Source of the DNA: Delphinus delphis
Lineage: Eukaryota > Chordata > Mammalia > Artiodactyla > Delphinidae
Assembly: GCF_949987515.2 (NCBI RefSeq)
Contig: NC_082695.1
Location: 86,513,604 to 86,577,603, forward strand
Direction of reading: 5' to 3'
Length of the DNA: 64,000 bases
The position numbers and the translations under genes were made by a program. How positions within the stretch are numbered: position 1 is the first letter of the stretch; every line of letters begins with the position of its first letter. The notes under the pieces are model-generated. The model did no database searches. It saw only the letters and a list, made by a program, of their open reading frames with translations, and had not been told where the DNA came from. Positions 34,312-46,620 of this stretch are shown here, piece by piece.

Positions 34312-35839
34312 GTAAGAGCCCCTGTGCGTGTGCTCCAGCCTGGGAAGGGCAGCCACGAGGGGACACCCACAGGCGATGTTCTGAGGCCCGTGGCAGAGAC
34401 CACGTCGGGGTAAGATTTGGCTCCTTTGCGTTTGTCACACTTTACAAGAAAACTTGATGTGAAATGTAGAAGGCACTCACTCACCTCGGTCAATGTCACA
34501 CTTCCACGGGGCTCTTGTCACAGAGGGAAGCTTCTGGAACACACAGAGCAGTGAGTGCTAGATGGAGACAATGCCTGCCATCGTCCGCTGTGAAAATCCC
34601 ACCGTGTCCGCATGGCCCGCGGCCGGCCTTCTGTGCTGAGACCGGTAGGTGGCTAGGTGAGTGGGCCCATAGGTGCAGGGGGCCTGTGTGTGAAACTTTT
34701 ACTGCAGATGTCAAATCACAAATAATTGTTCTTTGAAGATAATATTTGTGTGTGTGTGTGTTATTCTTTTTACAGACCCGACATTAAACTGTGAAATCTG
34801 ATGCCAGCGTAAGGGAGAGTTGCTAATACCAGCTCCCACGCTCCGAGAGCCTTCGGTTCCTTGCACTGTGCGTTGCTGTGGGTGCTCCAAGCTTACAAGA
34901 CAGGGAGCATCGTACTCATTCACAGAGGAAGCGGCTGGCATGCAGGAGGCCGGCGGTTTACCCAGATCACACAGCACGAAGTCACAGAGCTGGAGTGAAA
35001 CGTGAATCTGCTTCCGAAGCGCACGTTCGTCCCGGTCCACGCTGCTGCAGAAGGCCTCAAACAGGACACGCTGAGCTCTGGAAAATGGGAATAAACTGGC
35101 AAAGAACAGTTTTTGACAGAGCCAAAGAAAATGATATGATAAGACAGTGCAGGGGGCTTGCAATTCAGGACTCGGATGGAATGGACACACATCGCCCTGT
35201 CCCCCCTCTAAGCACAGGCAGAATCCCTGCACGTGATATGAAATGAACATGCAAAGACTCTGAAAAGTGAAGAGAACAGGCAGACCTGCCAGGTGTGGGA
35301 GTGCGTTCCTAGACGCTGAACTGGATACAGTGAACCAGCAGCCCAGGAACCCCAGTGGGCACAGACCAGAGGTCCCAAGAAGAGTCTGCTCTCTCTGGCC
35401 AGAGGGGCGGCCTAGCAGGACAGAGAATTTTGACTCAGTTACTTCCCTACACCTTCTGAACTCCATGGAGAAATCCACGACCATCACTCCCACCCCCGAC
35501 CCCAGCAAAGGCTGAGGGGGGCCCTAGGGCCAGAACGTTTCCTACCATCTAGTGGGAAGAAGGCTGACACCAGCACAGCCAGGTCGTCGGAGAGGCCCAG
35601 AGCAAGGCTGGGTACCACCCTTGCACCCCTTCCTCGGGGAAACTGGTCGTCCCCTGACCTGGCAGCAAGCACACCGGCCCTCGCCCTGTTAGTGTGGTAT
35701 CAGTGGAAGCCTTCCGAAGCAGAAGTTGTCATAACAGAATAATGCAAATACCCAGGTTACAGTAAAAAGGTTACGCATCAGACCACGCACCAGGAGCACC
35801 TCAGCCGGAGCGCGAAGAGATGCTCAGCAGATACCAACA
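34312..35839. other. Unique sequence, no gene seen
   Basis: Holds a short TG run at 34746-34762 and a weak minus-strand MIR-like piece near 34.9-35.0 kb ('ttacccagatcacacagcacg'). A 265-codon minus-strand frame (34711-35508) resembles no family and includes a His-Thr run from the TG repeat. Confidence 0.45.
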
Positions 35840-36395
35840 CCAAGACGACCCAGATGTTGGTTATTTGACGAGGATTTTAAGGCACCCTCAAAATAAACTG
35901 CTTCAACAAACCACGACAAACACACTTGAAACAAACAACAACAGCAAAAATAGACACTCTCAGCAAAGAAAGAAAAGACACAAAGAAGAACCAAATGGAA
36001 ATTTTATAACTGAAAAATACAATCAGTGAAATGAAAACCTCCATGGATGGGCTCAAGAGCAGACTGGAGAGGACAGAGGAAAGAACCGTGAACTTCAGGA
36101 TGAACAGCAGAAATTTCCCCACCTGAGGAACAGAGAGAAAACAGACTGGAAAGAAAAACGTGGGCAGAGCCTCAGGGAGCTGTGCACCTAGAACAAAAGA
36201 GCGAACATCCTGTCCTCAGAGTCCCAGGAGGAGGAGAAAGAAGTGGGCCCCAAAAAGGCATTCCAAGAAACGTGGATGAAAAGTTCCCACATGTAGCAAA
36301 AGACAAACACCTACAAATCCAAGAAGCAGAGTGAACCGCCAACAGTATAAACCCCAAAACTGCATGCCAGGAACATCAGACTCCAACTCCAACCC
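35840..36395 (+). pseudogene. L1 ORF1 fossil, plus strand
   Basis: The order 'aaactgcttcaacaaaccac', 'gaaccaaatggaaattttataactgaaaaatacaatcagtgaaatg', 'gatgggctcaagagcagactgg', 'gaacagagagaaaacagactgg', 'agcctcagggagctgtg', 'aaacacctacaaatccaagaagcagagtgaacc' follows L1M ORF1. Stops and indels break the frame. It is an old copy with no ORF2 attached. Confidence 0.82.
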
Positions 36396-36409
36396 CCTTG
36401 CAGGGCTTC

Positions 36410-36995
36410 CTATTGCTAAATGGTAAAAACATTTTTTTATATCAAAGAATTAAATAATGATATAAAAAAGTTTCATTTAAGATAGAATCATTTTCTATCA
36501 TGTATCTAAAAGCATATTAACTAAGTGCATGTGATAGGGGACATATAAAAATATAAATATTATGGAAACATACCAATTGGCTTTGAAATAACACAATGCA
36601 AGAATTCCAAATAGACTGTGACTGTGCTTTCTCCTGTTTTTGATATTATGACGTGAAGATATATGTCCACCTACATTTTAGGATATGTAATGAGCTAAAA
36701 CCAAACAGGATATAATATCTTATTTGAAAATGCATTTGTCAAATCATGCTTTTACCACGTAATCATTTTAAAATAAATTAAATGGAGAATATCACTGTTG
36801 CCATAGGGACAGTTGAAATGCATCTTTATGTATAATCAAGGTGATCGACATTTGTGTTAAAATGAACGTTATAATGAAATCTTTAGCGACATACCAATCA
36901 AAAAATGCTTTTTTAACTTACTGCTTCTTCATTATGTACCATGCAAAAATAATCATATGATTAAAAAAATTCTCCCAGGGCTCTCGAGATTAGAT
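36410..36995. promoter_or_regulatory. AT-rich unique block, candidate conserved noncoding element
   Basis: This repeat-free, CpG-poor interval interrupts GC-richer flanks. It contains many homeodomain/POU-like cores, for instance 'gcatttgtcaaatcatgc', 'cacgtaatcattttaaaata' and 'gcaaaaataatcatatgatt'. Regulatory function is inference from composition only. Confidence 0.22.
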
Positions 36996-39142
36996 ATTAT
37001 TGTAGAAGAAGTCGGCAGGACCAGAAGAGGTTGGGAAATTGTGCATGTCTGTTTCATCGTGGGCTCCTTCATTTTTCCCCAACCACAACTGTGATTTCAC
37101 TTCTTCATCTCCTTGCTGGAAGGTGGGCAGATGTTGCTTGACTGAGCAGGGGCCCTGATTAAAGTAAGATGCTCACCTGAGGATTCAAGCCAACTTCACA
37201 GTCAACAGCCCAGCCTTCTTACCAACCCGAGAAAAGGGTGCTGTCCACTCAGCCCTGGTGACGGTGAGCTGCAAGATTAGGAAAGAGCAAGTGAGGAAGT
37301 GGGGCCTCTAACCGAACCAGCTTTGTCTGAAGCAGTTGAAGTTGGTGCGGTTTAGAGGAACATGGGTTTATCAAGGCAGGTAATACAGCGTCCCCGCAAA
37401 CAGAGCTGGGGTTTGATTTAGGCTCGGTTGAGGTGACGCCGCCGCACATCCTTGCTTACTGCGTGGATGCACACGTACTCACACCTGGGCACGGGGGTCA
37501 TTTTGGTTTTTTCTTGCGTCAATGCAGATAGACTTAATGACGCTTTACATCAACAGCCGCAGAGCGGGTAGGTTTGCCATCCATGTCTCCCACTTCCCAG
37601 CTACGTGGTCTGGGTGAGCTACTTTTCCAGGCTGTGCCTATTTCTTCATCTGCAAAGTAGGGTTGGTAAGCGTGCTTCCCTTTATCCTAAGAGCAGAAAA
37701 CAAGTGAATATCTGCAAAGCCCTGAGAACAATGCCTGTCACATGATAAGCACCACAGAGAGTCTACTATATAAACTAAAAATATCTGACACAGATGCAGT
37801 CGTGTCCGGAAAGGCTGGAAACGCGCGGGTGTCGGGAATCTGAGTTCAGCCCAGTGAGGTCGTCCAAAGGGCTTTGTGTAGATTTAGGTCTCCCTAGAGT
37901 CTAATCTTTGATCTTGTTTCCCTACTTTTTACTGTTTCCCATTCCTATTCTGCTGACTGAATTAGCAGGGTGAGCTGAGAGTGTCACAGAGGAAACAGAA
38001 GGGTCTGGAGGGAGAAGCAGCCCGCAAACTGGGGGTACACAGGAGGAAGGTGGCCACTGGGGCACCGTCTTGGTTCCAGGCTGCCGTGGAGCACACCTGT
38101 GACCTCCTGTCTCCAGCAGGGAGCTGCCCTGAGGGGAGCCCAGGGTCTCCTTACCCCCAGTGGGCCCCCCCGGGCACCAAAGAATCTGTAGACAGGGTGA
38201 GGGGGGCCTGAGGACCAGTGGCCCAGAATTCCCCCCTCAATTCACTGCTCTCCTCGGGACCCAGGAGGAAATGACAGGCAGCTTCTGCCCTAAGAACACC
38301 TCCTCATGTTCTAGAAAGGAGCTGTCATCTCCCCTGCCCCTCTCCTCTCCAGACAAAACAATCTTCTTTGATGTTTTCTCAGCCGCCCTCTTCTCCAAAC
38401 TTTAATGAAGCATAGATAGGCATTAATATTTATCTCCTCAAGACTTCAAGTTTTCAGCTTCTTTAGCCTTTGAACATCATTATAAATTTTGTTCACCATC
38501 AGAATTTCCGATTACGAAAATGTTAAAGCTAAAAACAGAGTTGGGTGGGAACAGGGAAGGGACCACCCTCTTCAGAAACACTGTGTCTTCAAAGGATCAT
38601 TTCCCACTGGTTTTGCCAAAATTCCTTTGGATAGGGTGGCCTCTCCCCATTACTCGGAGTGGTTCTGGAACCAAAATGGGGTTTCCACAGTTTCCTACCT
38701 ACCCCATCCCCCGAGGAAGGGTCCGGGGCATCTCGCTGAGCTTCCAATGAGCTGGAACTGGATTTCTTATTGCTAGGCTCTCAACTGCGATGTAAAAATC
38801 TTTTTATTAACTTTGAAAACATATGCTACTGAAGTGTTTAAAAAATATGCAGGGAATCCAAGCTGAAAGAAAAGCCATCATCCTGCAGGTGGCTACGTTC
38901 AAACCATATCTACTATCGGGGTGATTCGTCCAAAAATGAACCCCCATTTTCAAGTTGTCGACATCTATTTAAATTTACAATTTAATGCCATCATCAGGGA
39001 AAATGCAACCATGAGTAGGATATACCCATACTTGGAGAGCCTGTGGGTTTTAAACAGAGCTGATTTAAGATCGATTAACAGGGTGAGGATGTGTTTCTTT
39101 GCTTGCTCGGGGAAAATGAATTCTTAAAAGCACTCTTCTTTG
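36996..39142. other. Mostly unique sequence, no gene seen
   Basis: Apart from a MIR at 37.6 kb, nothing recognised. Short overlapping frames only. Confidence 0.5.
37575..37780 (+). repeat. MIR SINE
   Basis: 'cttcccagctacgtggtctgggtgagctacttttccaggctgtgcctatttcttcatctgcaaagtagg' then 'aatgcctgtcacatgataagcacc' follow the MIR body and 3' end. Confidence 0.72.
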
Positions 39143-39465
39143 GGCTTCCCTGGTGGCGCAGTGGTTGAGAATCTGCCTGCTAATGCAGGGGACACGGGTT
39201 CGAGCCCTGGTGTGGGAGGATCCCACATGCCGCGGAGCGACTAGGCCCGTGAGCCACAACTACTGAGCCTGCGCGTCTGGAGCCTGTGCTCCACAACAAG
39301 AGAGGCCGCGATAGTGAGAGGCCCGCGCACCGCGATGAAGAGTGGCCCCCGCTTGCCACAACTAGAGAAAGCCCTCGCACAGAAATGAAGACCCAACACA
39401 GCAAAGATAAATAAATAAATTAGTAAACTCCTACCCCCAACATCTAAAAAAAAAAAAAAAACACT
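39143..39465 (+). mobile_element. CHR-2 SINE, intermediate form, plus strand
   Basis: The head matches the short form ('cttccctggtggcgcagtgg' and B box 'gggttcgagccctggtgtgg'). After 'gcccgcgcaccgc' it continues with 'cgcttgccacaactagagaaa' and 'gaagacccaacacagc', a 3' module missing from the short copies, and it lacks the central module of the long copies. Flanks 'aaaagcactcttcttt' and 'aaaaacactctttgttt' look like a decayed target duplication. Confidence 0.92.
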
Positions 39466-40794
39466 CTTTGTTTTCACTCCTTGAAGGTGAGTAAGTTTCG
39501 GTCCATGCTGTCAATGACGTGTGAGTTTTGAGTTGTCTTCTCCAGTCTCCCAAGAACCTCCACGTTCTGTTTCATTTCCTCAACCTGATGGTCCCGGGAG
39601 GATGGAGAGCAGTGGTCAGTCATCCTGCTGCTGAGATGAAGACCCCACTGCCCAGGGCAACACTGAGGGACCCAGAGCCCAGGTCTCCCCAGGCCGAGCC
39701 CTCCAGGCTGTTCCCTCTTGGTTCCCATCCTCATAAGGTGGCTCTTTTCTTATTAAGCAACTTATCATGTCAGATTCGGTCCCACTTTATCTAGAGATGC
39801 AGCCCCCTCGTCCAGAAGCGCCAGCCCAGCGCCTCCCCTGCCCCGCGTCGTGGTCCAGCCCTGCCGTGCGGTCCTGGGTGGGTGCTTGCTGGTTAGTAAC
39901 TGCTTTTCCTTTTAACTATGATATATGGTGGTGTATAAACATTCACTTTTAAAAGTTTAAAAGCATCATAATCCTACGAGGATAGGAGACTTTCTGTGTT
40001 TTATCTTTCAATCCTTGTGCCGATGCCCATGTTACATCCTCACCGTGATGAACTGGAGACACACTGTCAGTGTCCTAGGGCTCCAGCCGGGCACGCCTGT
40101 TCCTGCCTCAGAATCCCACCCCTGCAGTTCTTTCCCAGTGGATGTCATCCACGTCATCCTTCAGGACTGAGCCCAAACGGGCCCCCTCCTGAGGCCTCCC
40201 GCCCCCTCCCCTCCCTCTCCGTAGAAGACTCCAGTGCTTCCTTGTTTATTGTCCGTCTGCTTCCACCAGAACGTCCCCTAAGAGTAGCAGGACTCCCTCC
40301 CAGCCCAGCACTGTCTCTCCGGAGACTAGGACGGGCTCAGATACACGACCTCAGGGAGGAGCTGGCAGTCGGTCTCGTGCACGCCCGCCTCTCGGCAGTT
40401 CCACTGTTACAGTTCTCACGTCAAACACAAGTCAGCACGCACTGGTCTCCCGGGATGACACGCGTCCCGGCGTTCACCAGCCTACCCGCCCCGGTCCCGC
40501 CCCAGGGTGGACATTTGCTCTTTCAGGCCGCCCAGCTTCATTGCCTGCCACCGATAGTGGCCCCAGTCCACTCGGGGGTTCATCCTCCCCCCTTCTCACT
40601 CCTCGTGCTTTGGGTGGCACTAAAGGCTGGCAACTCACTTCCCACCCGGGGACGGGACCACCTCGAGGGCAGACACAAAACCCAGACAAGCCAGGGACAG
40701 TCAGGAGGCTCAGTTCCAGGACGCTTATAAGAGCTATTTGGTGAGCAGGTAAAAATAATAATAGTAATAATAACAATAATAATGACAGTTGACA
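39466..40794. other. Unique sequence with a possible L2 piece
   Basis: At about 40.13-40.29 kb, 'atccttcaggactgagccc' and 'cctcctgaggcctcccgcc' resemble the L2 3' end, weakly. A 244-codon plus-strand frame (39996-40730) runs across it and resembles no protein. An (AAT)n tract lies at about 40.75-40.79 kb. Confidence 0.4.
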
Positions 40795-40890
40795 CGTATT
40801 AAGTGCTTTTTTATCCCAGACACTGTCCCAAGCAACTTGCGTAAACTGGCTCATTTAATTCTGAACCAGCTCGCACGAGGTAAGCCACTG
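40795..40890 (-). repeat. MIR fragment, minus strand
   Basis: 'cgtattaagtgcttttttatcccagacactgtcccaagcaactt' and 'ctcatttaattctgaaccagctc' are the MIR 3' region mirrored. Confidence 0.65.
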
Positions 40891-41613
40891 TTCTCCTGCG
40901 GGTGGTAGCAGGGATGCTGATGGATCTGAGAGGACTGCTTTGAAACAGGCATTATGTTTCCATGCCCTACAGTTTTGTGGTTGCAACTGGGGCTCCTGTA
41001 ATTTGTCTTTTTGGGCAGCTCGTCTCGGAGTGTATGCCACAAGATGTTCTTTTTACCATAAATAGTTCAAAGACCCAATTGTCATGATGTGGTAATGTTA
41101 CTTTCAACATAATATAGACATTTTCTTCCCCTGCTTTTTTACGTGTAGTGTCCAAATTGCTCAGTGAAGGCAAATTTTGCTTTCAGGAAGCTTAAAAGCA
41201 AGGGATCCTGCTAACCTGACATCTAAAATGTTCGCAATTACTGAATCCACCTACCTATCAATATCCATTTACCAATGTCAATATCTTACTCCCACTGTGT
41301 CACAAATAGTGTTTCCTAATTTAGGAGAATTCTAAAAAGAGTTGTCAGTACAGTAGCATTTTTATAACTGCGGGTACGGATGAGACGTAGGAGAGAAAAG
41401 TGAAGGTCGTGAAAGCAGCTGTCAGTTAAGGTTCTTATCTCAGGAAGACTGTTACTGAAACATGAAATACTTTTTCATTTTAACTCTAGCAGAAGCTGTC
41501 TGACTTTGCAAAAAAAGAAAAAAAATCCTAAATTGTCAAAGTCCCGGACCCAATTATTTGGATAATTATCAGAAAAAAAAAAAAACATGGAAATATCTTA
41601 AAGGAAAAGATTC
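40891..41613. other. Unique sequence, no gene seen
   Basis: AT-rich, no repeat recognised. Confidence 0.5.
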
Positions 41614-41816
41614 TTTTTTTTTTTCGGTACGCTGGCCTCTCACTGCTGTGGCCTCTCCTGTTGCGGAGCACAGGCTCCAGACGCGCAGGCTCAGCAGCCA
41701 TGGCTCACGGGCCCAGCTGCTCCGCGGCATGTGGGATCTTCCCGGACCAGCGCACAAACCCGTGTCCCCTGCATCGGCAGACGGACTCCCAACCGCTGCG
41801 CCACCAGGGAAGCCCC
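41614..41816 (-). mobile_element. CHR-2 SINE, short form, minus strand
   Basis: T-tract, 'cggtacgctggcctctcactg', 'gcagccatggctcacgggcc', 'ggatcttcccggaccagcgc' and 'ctgcgccaccagggaagccc' follow the short CHR-2 in reverse. No clean target duplication. Confidence 0.93.
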
Positions 41817-42449
41817 CAACTCATTCTTTACAGACACTGCTTTCATCCTCTGTTCAGAGGTAGGAGTCTTCAATGGCCCCAAAGGCCCTGGGTGCCGTGG
41901 TTAACTGCCCTGCACGCTTGGGTGACGGGCAAATGACAGAGGGCTTGGTCATGCAGCCAAGTGCCTTTTTACTCACTTTTTCCCAAAGCAGAAAAGTTCC
42001 TTTTGCCTCATGTTTGAAGACAGAGGGGCCCACTTCTCCTCTGTGGGCCCATGAAGGCAGGCCTACGACACTCTGGGCGATAAAGGGCACCCAAGTGGAG
42101 CCCTACACCAGCAGAGGGTGGAGTGGCCACGTCAAGCACGGCAGCACTCCAGGCACGGGGTGCCTTTGGGAGACAGCTCTGACGGGGTGTCTGGGAGCCC
42201 AGGGACCCCCCCACCCCGGGCCGACTCCACGTTATCTGTGAAATGGTGGCTCCAGCACCCGGCGATTCCTCGTCCGACCCAAGGTCAAGGGGGATGTTTC
42301 CTCCCTCACTGGCCGTGCTATTTGGCCGAACACATCTCAGAAGCAGGAGAACAGTGGAGGCGGGCGTTCCTCCAAAGGAAAACCTGGGAGCTGGTAGGAA
42401 GGACAAGAAGAGGAACGGGTAAAGGATGGGTGTACTGGACCCTACAGGG
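41817..42449. other. Unique sequence, no gene seen
   Basis: Overlapping frames on both strands (for example 41873-42241 plus and 42008-42463 minus) resemble nothing known. Confidence 0.5.
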
Positions 42450-42800
42450 TCCCCCAAATTCACGCCTGCCCAGAACTTCCGAATGTGACCTTATTTGGAA
42501 ATAGGATCTCGGCAGATGTAATTAGTTAAGAGGAGGTCATTTGGAGTAGGGTGGGCCAGTGTCTGGTATCCTTGTAAGAGGTGGGAATTCTGGACAGAGA
42601 GAGGCAGGGATTGGAGTGATGCGTCCACAAGCCAAGGGATGCTGGGAACCACCAAGAAGGACCGTCCCCTGGAGCCTTCAGAGGGAGCGTGGCCCTGCTG
42701 ACACCTTGATTTTGGACTTCCGGCCTCCAGAACTGTGAGAGAATAGATTCCTGTTGTTTTCAGCCATCCGGTGGAGGTACTCATTATAGGAGCCCCTAGG
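42450..42800 (+). mobile_element. MLT1 (MaLR) solo LTR, plus strand
   Basis: 'gtcccccaaattcacgcctg', 'aatgtgaccttatttggaaatagg', 'gatgtaattagttaagaggagg', 'gggtgggccagtgtctgg', 'caccttgattttggacttccggcctccagaactgtgag' and 'ttgttttcagccatccggtgg' give the full MLT1 order without an insertion. Confidence 0.9.
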
Positions 42801-44035
42801 AAGCTCCAGCTGTGAGGAAGCAGCAATTTCCACCCTGCAACACACATGGGTGACAGAACAGGGGCTGAAAGCTGTGGATCTTCTGTCAGTAGCCTTCAGC
42901 CTGTCTTCCAGGAAAAGGCTAAGTGGGCACACGCTCCAGAGAGCCAATGTCCTTAATCTCTGTCACAATAGTTCCAACGAGAAGGAAAAATTCATTCCAT
43001 TTTGGGGCCACCATTTCTGATTTTCTCTTGGATCCCCAATAATGTTGCATGAGATTGTTTGCTGCAGTAAATGACCTGGACGACAAAGCTGTTAATTATT
43101 TTACTCCCGTGCAATGCTTCGTCCCTCCTTTGCTGTCAGGGTCACGGCGCTGTCTTCACCTGTCTCAGGCAGCCCCCTCAGTTCCTCCTCCGAATTTTTC
43201 ATTTCTAATATACCGTGAGCTGGAAAATCAAGTAACCAGACTTGGGTGAATTATCTGTAAGAATGAGACGGTTGAGACAGCCCAAGGGCTCTATTATCGG
43301 CAAAAGGCACAAGATTTACCGCAGGGACTTTGTAACATTTAATCTGTCTGCTCAGCGGTCTCTAGGCAATTGCTTCCTGATCCTGGATCCTGGCCCTGCT
43401 GAATGCGGTTGCCAGTGAGTTAGCCCTGGTTAAGAGGCTGTCACCGCCTTCCTGGGCCGTTACAGCAACGCCAGCCTCAGAACAGACCCTCCTGGCATTC
43501 CGCCACCCCACACTGTTCACCTCCGTGCTGAGCGCCATGGGTCCTTTTCTCTAGTCCATCCTTCCCCCTAGAGAGAGAGAGGTCTGCGGACTCCACCTCC
43601 AAATCTCTCACGGGGGTGGGGGGGGCCTGCCTGGAATTCTCTTCATTCCTTTGGGTTGGTGGTTTTCAGTGGTCGTAAATTTCTGGAATCCACTGTTGGA
43701 ATGAAACTCGAGGGCGGAGCATGATTGGTGAGGGGAGAGCCCAGGATGCAGGTCCCAGGGGCTCTGGTTCAGGAGGGGGCAATACAGCCCCAGAACAGCT
43801 CCAGCAGTTCCAGGGGGACCCTGGGGCTCAGCCCAGACTTTGCAAGACACACGAGAGGTGGCAAAGCTTGTCCTCTGAGATGGTTCGTGTCACTGCCCAG
43901 GTGAGTCTTTTCTTTCTTTTCTTTTTTTTTGACCCTGGGTCTTGGCACACCTGTGATAAATCAGCACCAAGGCTGTGCTTCCAGTTCTTCAAAGGTGATT
44001 CCACAGCCCAGTTCAATAGAGAAGAGCTCTGGTGC

Positions 44036-44037
<2 letters not shown>
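42801..44037. other. Unique sequence, no gene seen
   Basis: No gene recognised; a short GA run at about 43.57 kb. Confidence 0.5.

Positions 44038-44073
<36 letters not shown>
44038..44073. repeat. (TG)n microsatellite, 18 units
   Basis: Perfect TG run. Confidence 0.95.
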
Positions 44074-44074
<1 letters not shown>

Positions 44075-44079
44075 CAAAA

Positions 44080-44345
44080 CACAACACAACATTCGCATTC
44101 AAGTAATCATCTCCTGCGTTTTTTCATCTTGTAAAACTGAAACTGTACCCATTAGACACTAACTCCTCACCCGCTGCCCCAGACCCTGGGCCCCACCATC
44201 TGCTTTCTGTCTCTATGTCTCTGACGACTCTAGGGGCCTCCTATGAGTGGGTTATACAGTATTTGCCTGGCTTATTTCATGCAGCATAACGATCTCAAGA
44301 TCAATCCAGGGTGTAGCCTGTGTCAGAATCTCCTTCCTTTCTAAG
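44080..44345 (-). mobile_element. L1M 3' end, minus strand
   Basis: The plus strand reads 'cttgtaaaactgaaactgtacccattagacac', 'ctttctgtctctatgtctctgacgactctagg', 'gtgggttatacagtatttg' and 'gtgtcagaatctccttcc'. The minus-strand translation retains WIDLEIVMLHEISQA, the L1 ORF2 C-terminal signature. It is old and truncated. Confidence 0.82.
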
Positions 44346-44354
44346 GTAGAATAA

Positions 44355-44405
44355 TATCCTGTGCTCCAGCTGGTTCTTAGACACCAAAGTTTGCAAACCA
44401 CTGGT
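44355..44405 (+). repeat. MER5-like end fragment
   Basis: 'caaagtttgcaaaccactgg' matches the terminal motif of MER5-type elements. Very short. Confidence 0.3.
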
Positions 44406-44454
44406 GCAAGGGGGCTGCTGCCCACACCAGCTCTGAGAGGCAGGGCAGGGCGCG

Positions 44455-44572
44455 CCCTCAGCCACACCTCCCTTTCCTCCAAACCCTCCTCCCCACCTGC
44501 AAGGAGCTGCCGGCCCTCAGCCACACCTCCCGTTCCTCCAAACCCTCCTCCCCACCTGCAAGGAGCTGCCGG
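44455..44572. repeat. Tandem duplication, 59-bp unit, two copies
   Basis: Copy 1 (44455-44513) and copy 2 (44514-44572) both begin 'ccctcagccacacctccc' and end 'aaggagctgccgg'. They differ at a single base (T to G at the nineteenth position). Confidence 0.95.
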
Positions 44573-44924
44573 CGCCCAGCACAGCCCACTCGTTTTAATC
44601 CTCTCTATTCCTCGTGATGCTCACAACAGGTCCTGGTGTCCCTACTGGATAAAAGAGGAGGCACATTGGAAAGTTCCCCAAAGTGAAACAGGGGGTCAGC
44701 GTCTGCCTGTGTGCCCTGCAGGCCAGTGAGACCCTGGACAGCAGGCCCAGCTCTCTGTGCTGCCCCCAGTCCGAGTTCTGGGCGCCCTCAGCTGGCACGT
44801 GGGAGGGGCCCCAGGAGTGCGTGCGTGGAACACAGGCTACGGGGCCGCTCAGATGGAGGTGTGAATATGCTCAGCTGGGTCACCTGCCCTGGCACCTTGA
44901 TTAGGACCATTAGCCCCTATCGGA
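44573..44924. other. Unique sequence, no gene seen
   Basis: Nothing recognised. Confidence 0.5.
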
Positions 44925-45075
44925 TTCTGGTTTCTTCATCCGTAATATTGGGAATATAATCGTATTCACTCCATAGGATTGATCTGAGAATTAAAACCCG
45001 ATAATCTATAGATGGCACTAAACACTGTGTCTACAAACAGTAAGGGCTCAGTGAGCCAGAGCCAAGATTAATAGG
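44925..45075 (+). repeat. MIR SINE, 3' part
   Basis: 'ggtttcttcatccgtaatattgggaatataatcgtattcactccataggattgatctgagaattaaa' and 'gtaagggctcagtgagcc' follow the MIR end. Confidence 0.7.
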
Positions 45076-45141
45076 ATTAAAATCTTAATTTAAGAGGGAA
45101 AACATTTTCAGTTTTACGCAACCATTAAAAATTGTGTTTTG

Positions 45142-45355
45142 GGGCTTCCCTGGTGGCACGGTGGTTGAAAGTCCACCTGCCGATGCAGGGGACACGGGTT
45201 CGTGCCCCAGTCCAGGAAGATCCCACATGACGCGGAGCGGCTGGGCCCGTGAGCCATGGCCGCTGAGCCTGTGCATCCGGAGCCTGTGCTCCACAACGGG
45301 AGAGGCCACAGCAGTGAGAGGCCCGTGTACCGCAAAAAAAAAAAAAAAAAAAAAA
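45142..45355 (+). mobile_element. CHR-2 SINE, short form, plus strand
   Basis: Short CHR-2 with a few CpG-to-TpG or CpA changes ('ccagtccaggaagatcccac'), ending in about 22 A. No clear target duplication. Confidence 0.93.
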
Positions 45356-45360
45356 TCACA

Positions 45361-45440
45361 CACTACTAACACAACTTATACTCCAATATAAAATAAAAAT
45401 TAAAAAGAATTAATAAACCAAATCTGAAAAATAAAATAAA
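45361..45440 (+). repeat. L1 3' tail fragment
   Basis: 'aacacaacttatactccaat' followed by 'aaaataaaaattaaaaag' is the very end of an artiodactyl-type L1, next to the SINE tail. Confidence 0.55.
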
Positions 45441-46588
45441 ATCACACACTGTTTTCTGGTCAGACCTTGTACTGTGTGGCTGCCTGTTATGAGATATGCC
45501 TGTTATTCCTGCTCCTGGGGTGGGTGGGTCAGCCTGCTTTTAGGACAAGACGGGGGTTAACCCTACTTTCCCAAGCTGCCCCCAGGGTTTGCAAACAACC
45601 CCTCCGTGTGCCTCGGGAGAGGGAAACAGGAATATCTTGAAAATTATTGTCCAAAAAGCAGACGTCATCTCCTGGGAGCCTGCGAAACTGCCCGACCTCG
45701 GAGCCAAGCAAGGCCTTAGTAACCACGTGTTTTGTTTCTTCCTCTTCAGAGCACATGGGTAATTCCAGGGCCACCTATCAATTTGTAGGTCATGCTGACC
45801 CAGATCCCACACTTGCAAAACAATAACGCAGAGTATGTCTCTCCTTTTGCCAACAAATAAGTTATAAAAGGCATTGACGTCAACAGATCTTTGCCGTGAT
45901 AGGTTTTTGTGTTGCCGGGATGCAAGTTTCATGAGCTACAGATTGTGTCAAAGTTGCTTATAAACTCAAACTTCGGGGCTGCAACTGTGATTGCATTGAC
46001 CTAAAAACATGACATGGCCAAGAAGTCCAGGAAAAGATACTTTTGGAAACTGAATGTCGGTCAAATCCATTAACACCCAGTTTTTTGTGCGGGTACCAGG
46101 GTGCGTGGCAGCTGCAGACAGCAGACACTCTGTTCTCTCACTAACCTCTGACCCCTTCCTCCCCCAAATACCAGTGAGTGTGCGCTGGAAAGGGAGACCA
46201 AGCAGGTAGGAGTGATTCCTTTCTCACGTGAATAGACCCTTTTAAAATACGAGTCATTTTTCTGAGAATAAGTCTTTGAGATGAAATTGTACAATCTGTC
46301 GTCTTTCTAAACACCTCAGGCTTAAAGGCAAAAGGAGGACCTCGGCGTGTGGATTTGTACAGGTGACCAGAAAGGGCAAAGCGGGGAGGGGTCCGTGGTC
46401 CCATTCAAGAGTTGCAGAGAATGAAACACGGTGTTTAATAAGTCATTTTTAATTAGCTCTCATCTGTTACGGTGCGTCACTGGTGGTTATTTGTGCCACT
46501 TTCCTGGGCTTCCCCCAAGAGGCCCTGTTTTATGGCCACTGATACCATGTCTGCTCAGAGCTATTACCAGAAAATATGGTGGGTGTGT

Positions 46589-46620
<32 letters not shown>

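Noticed and set aside
34711..35508. 265-codon minus-strand frame
   Set aside because: Contains a microsatellite-derived His-Thr run, is Cys/Ser-rich without a domain, and has no promoter or splice support.
39996..40730. 244-codon plus-strand frame
   Set aside because: Crosses an L2-like piece and has the Pro/Leu/Ser-rich composition of GC-rich noncoding DNA.
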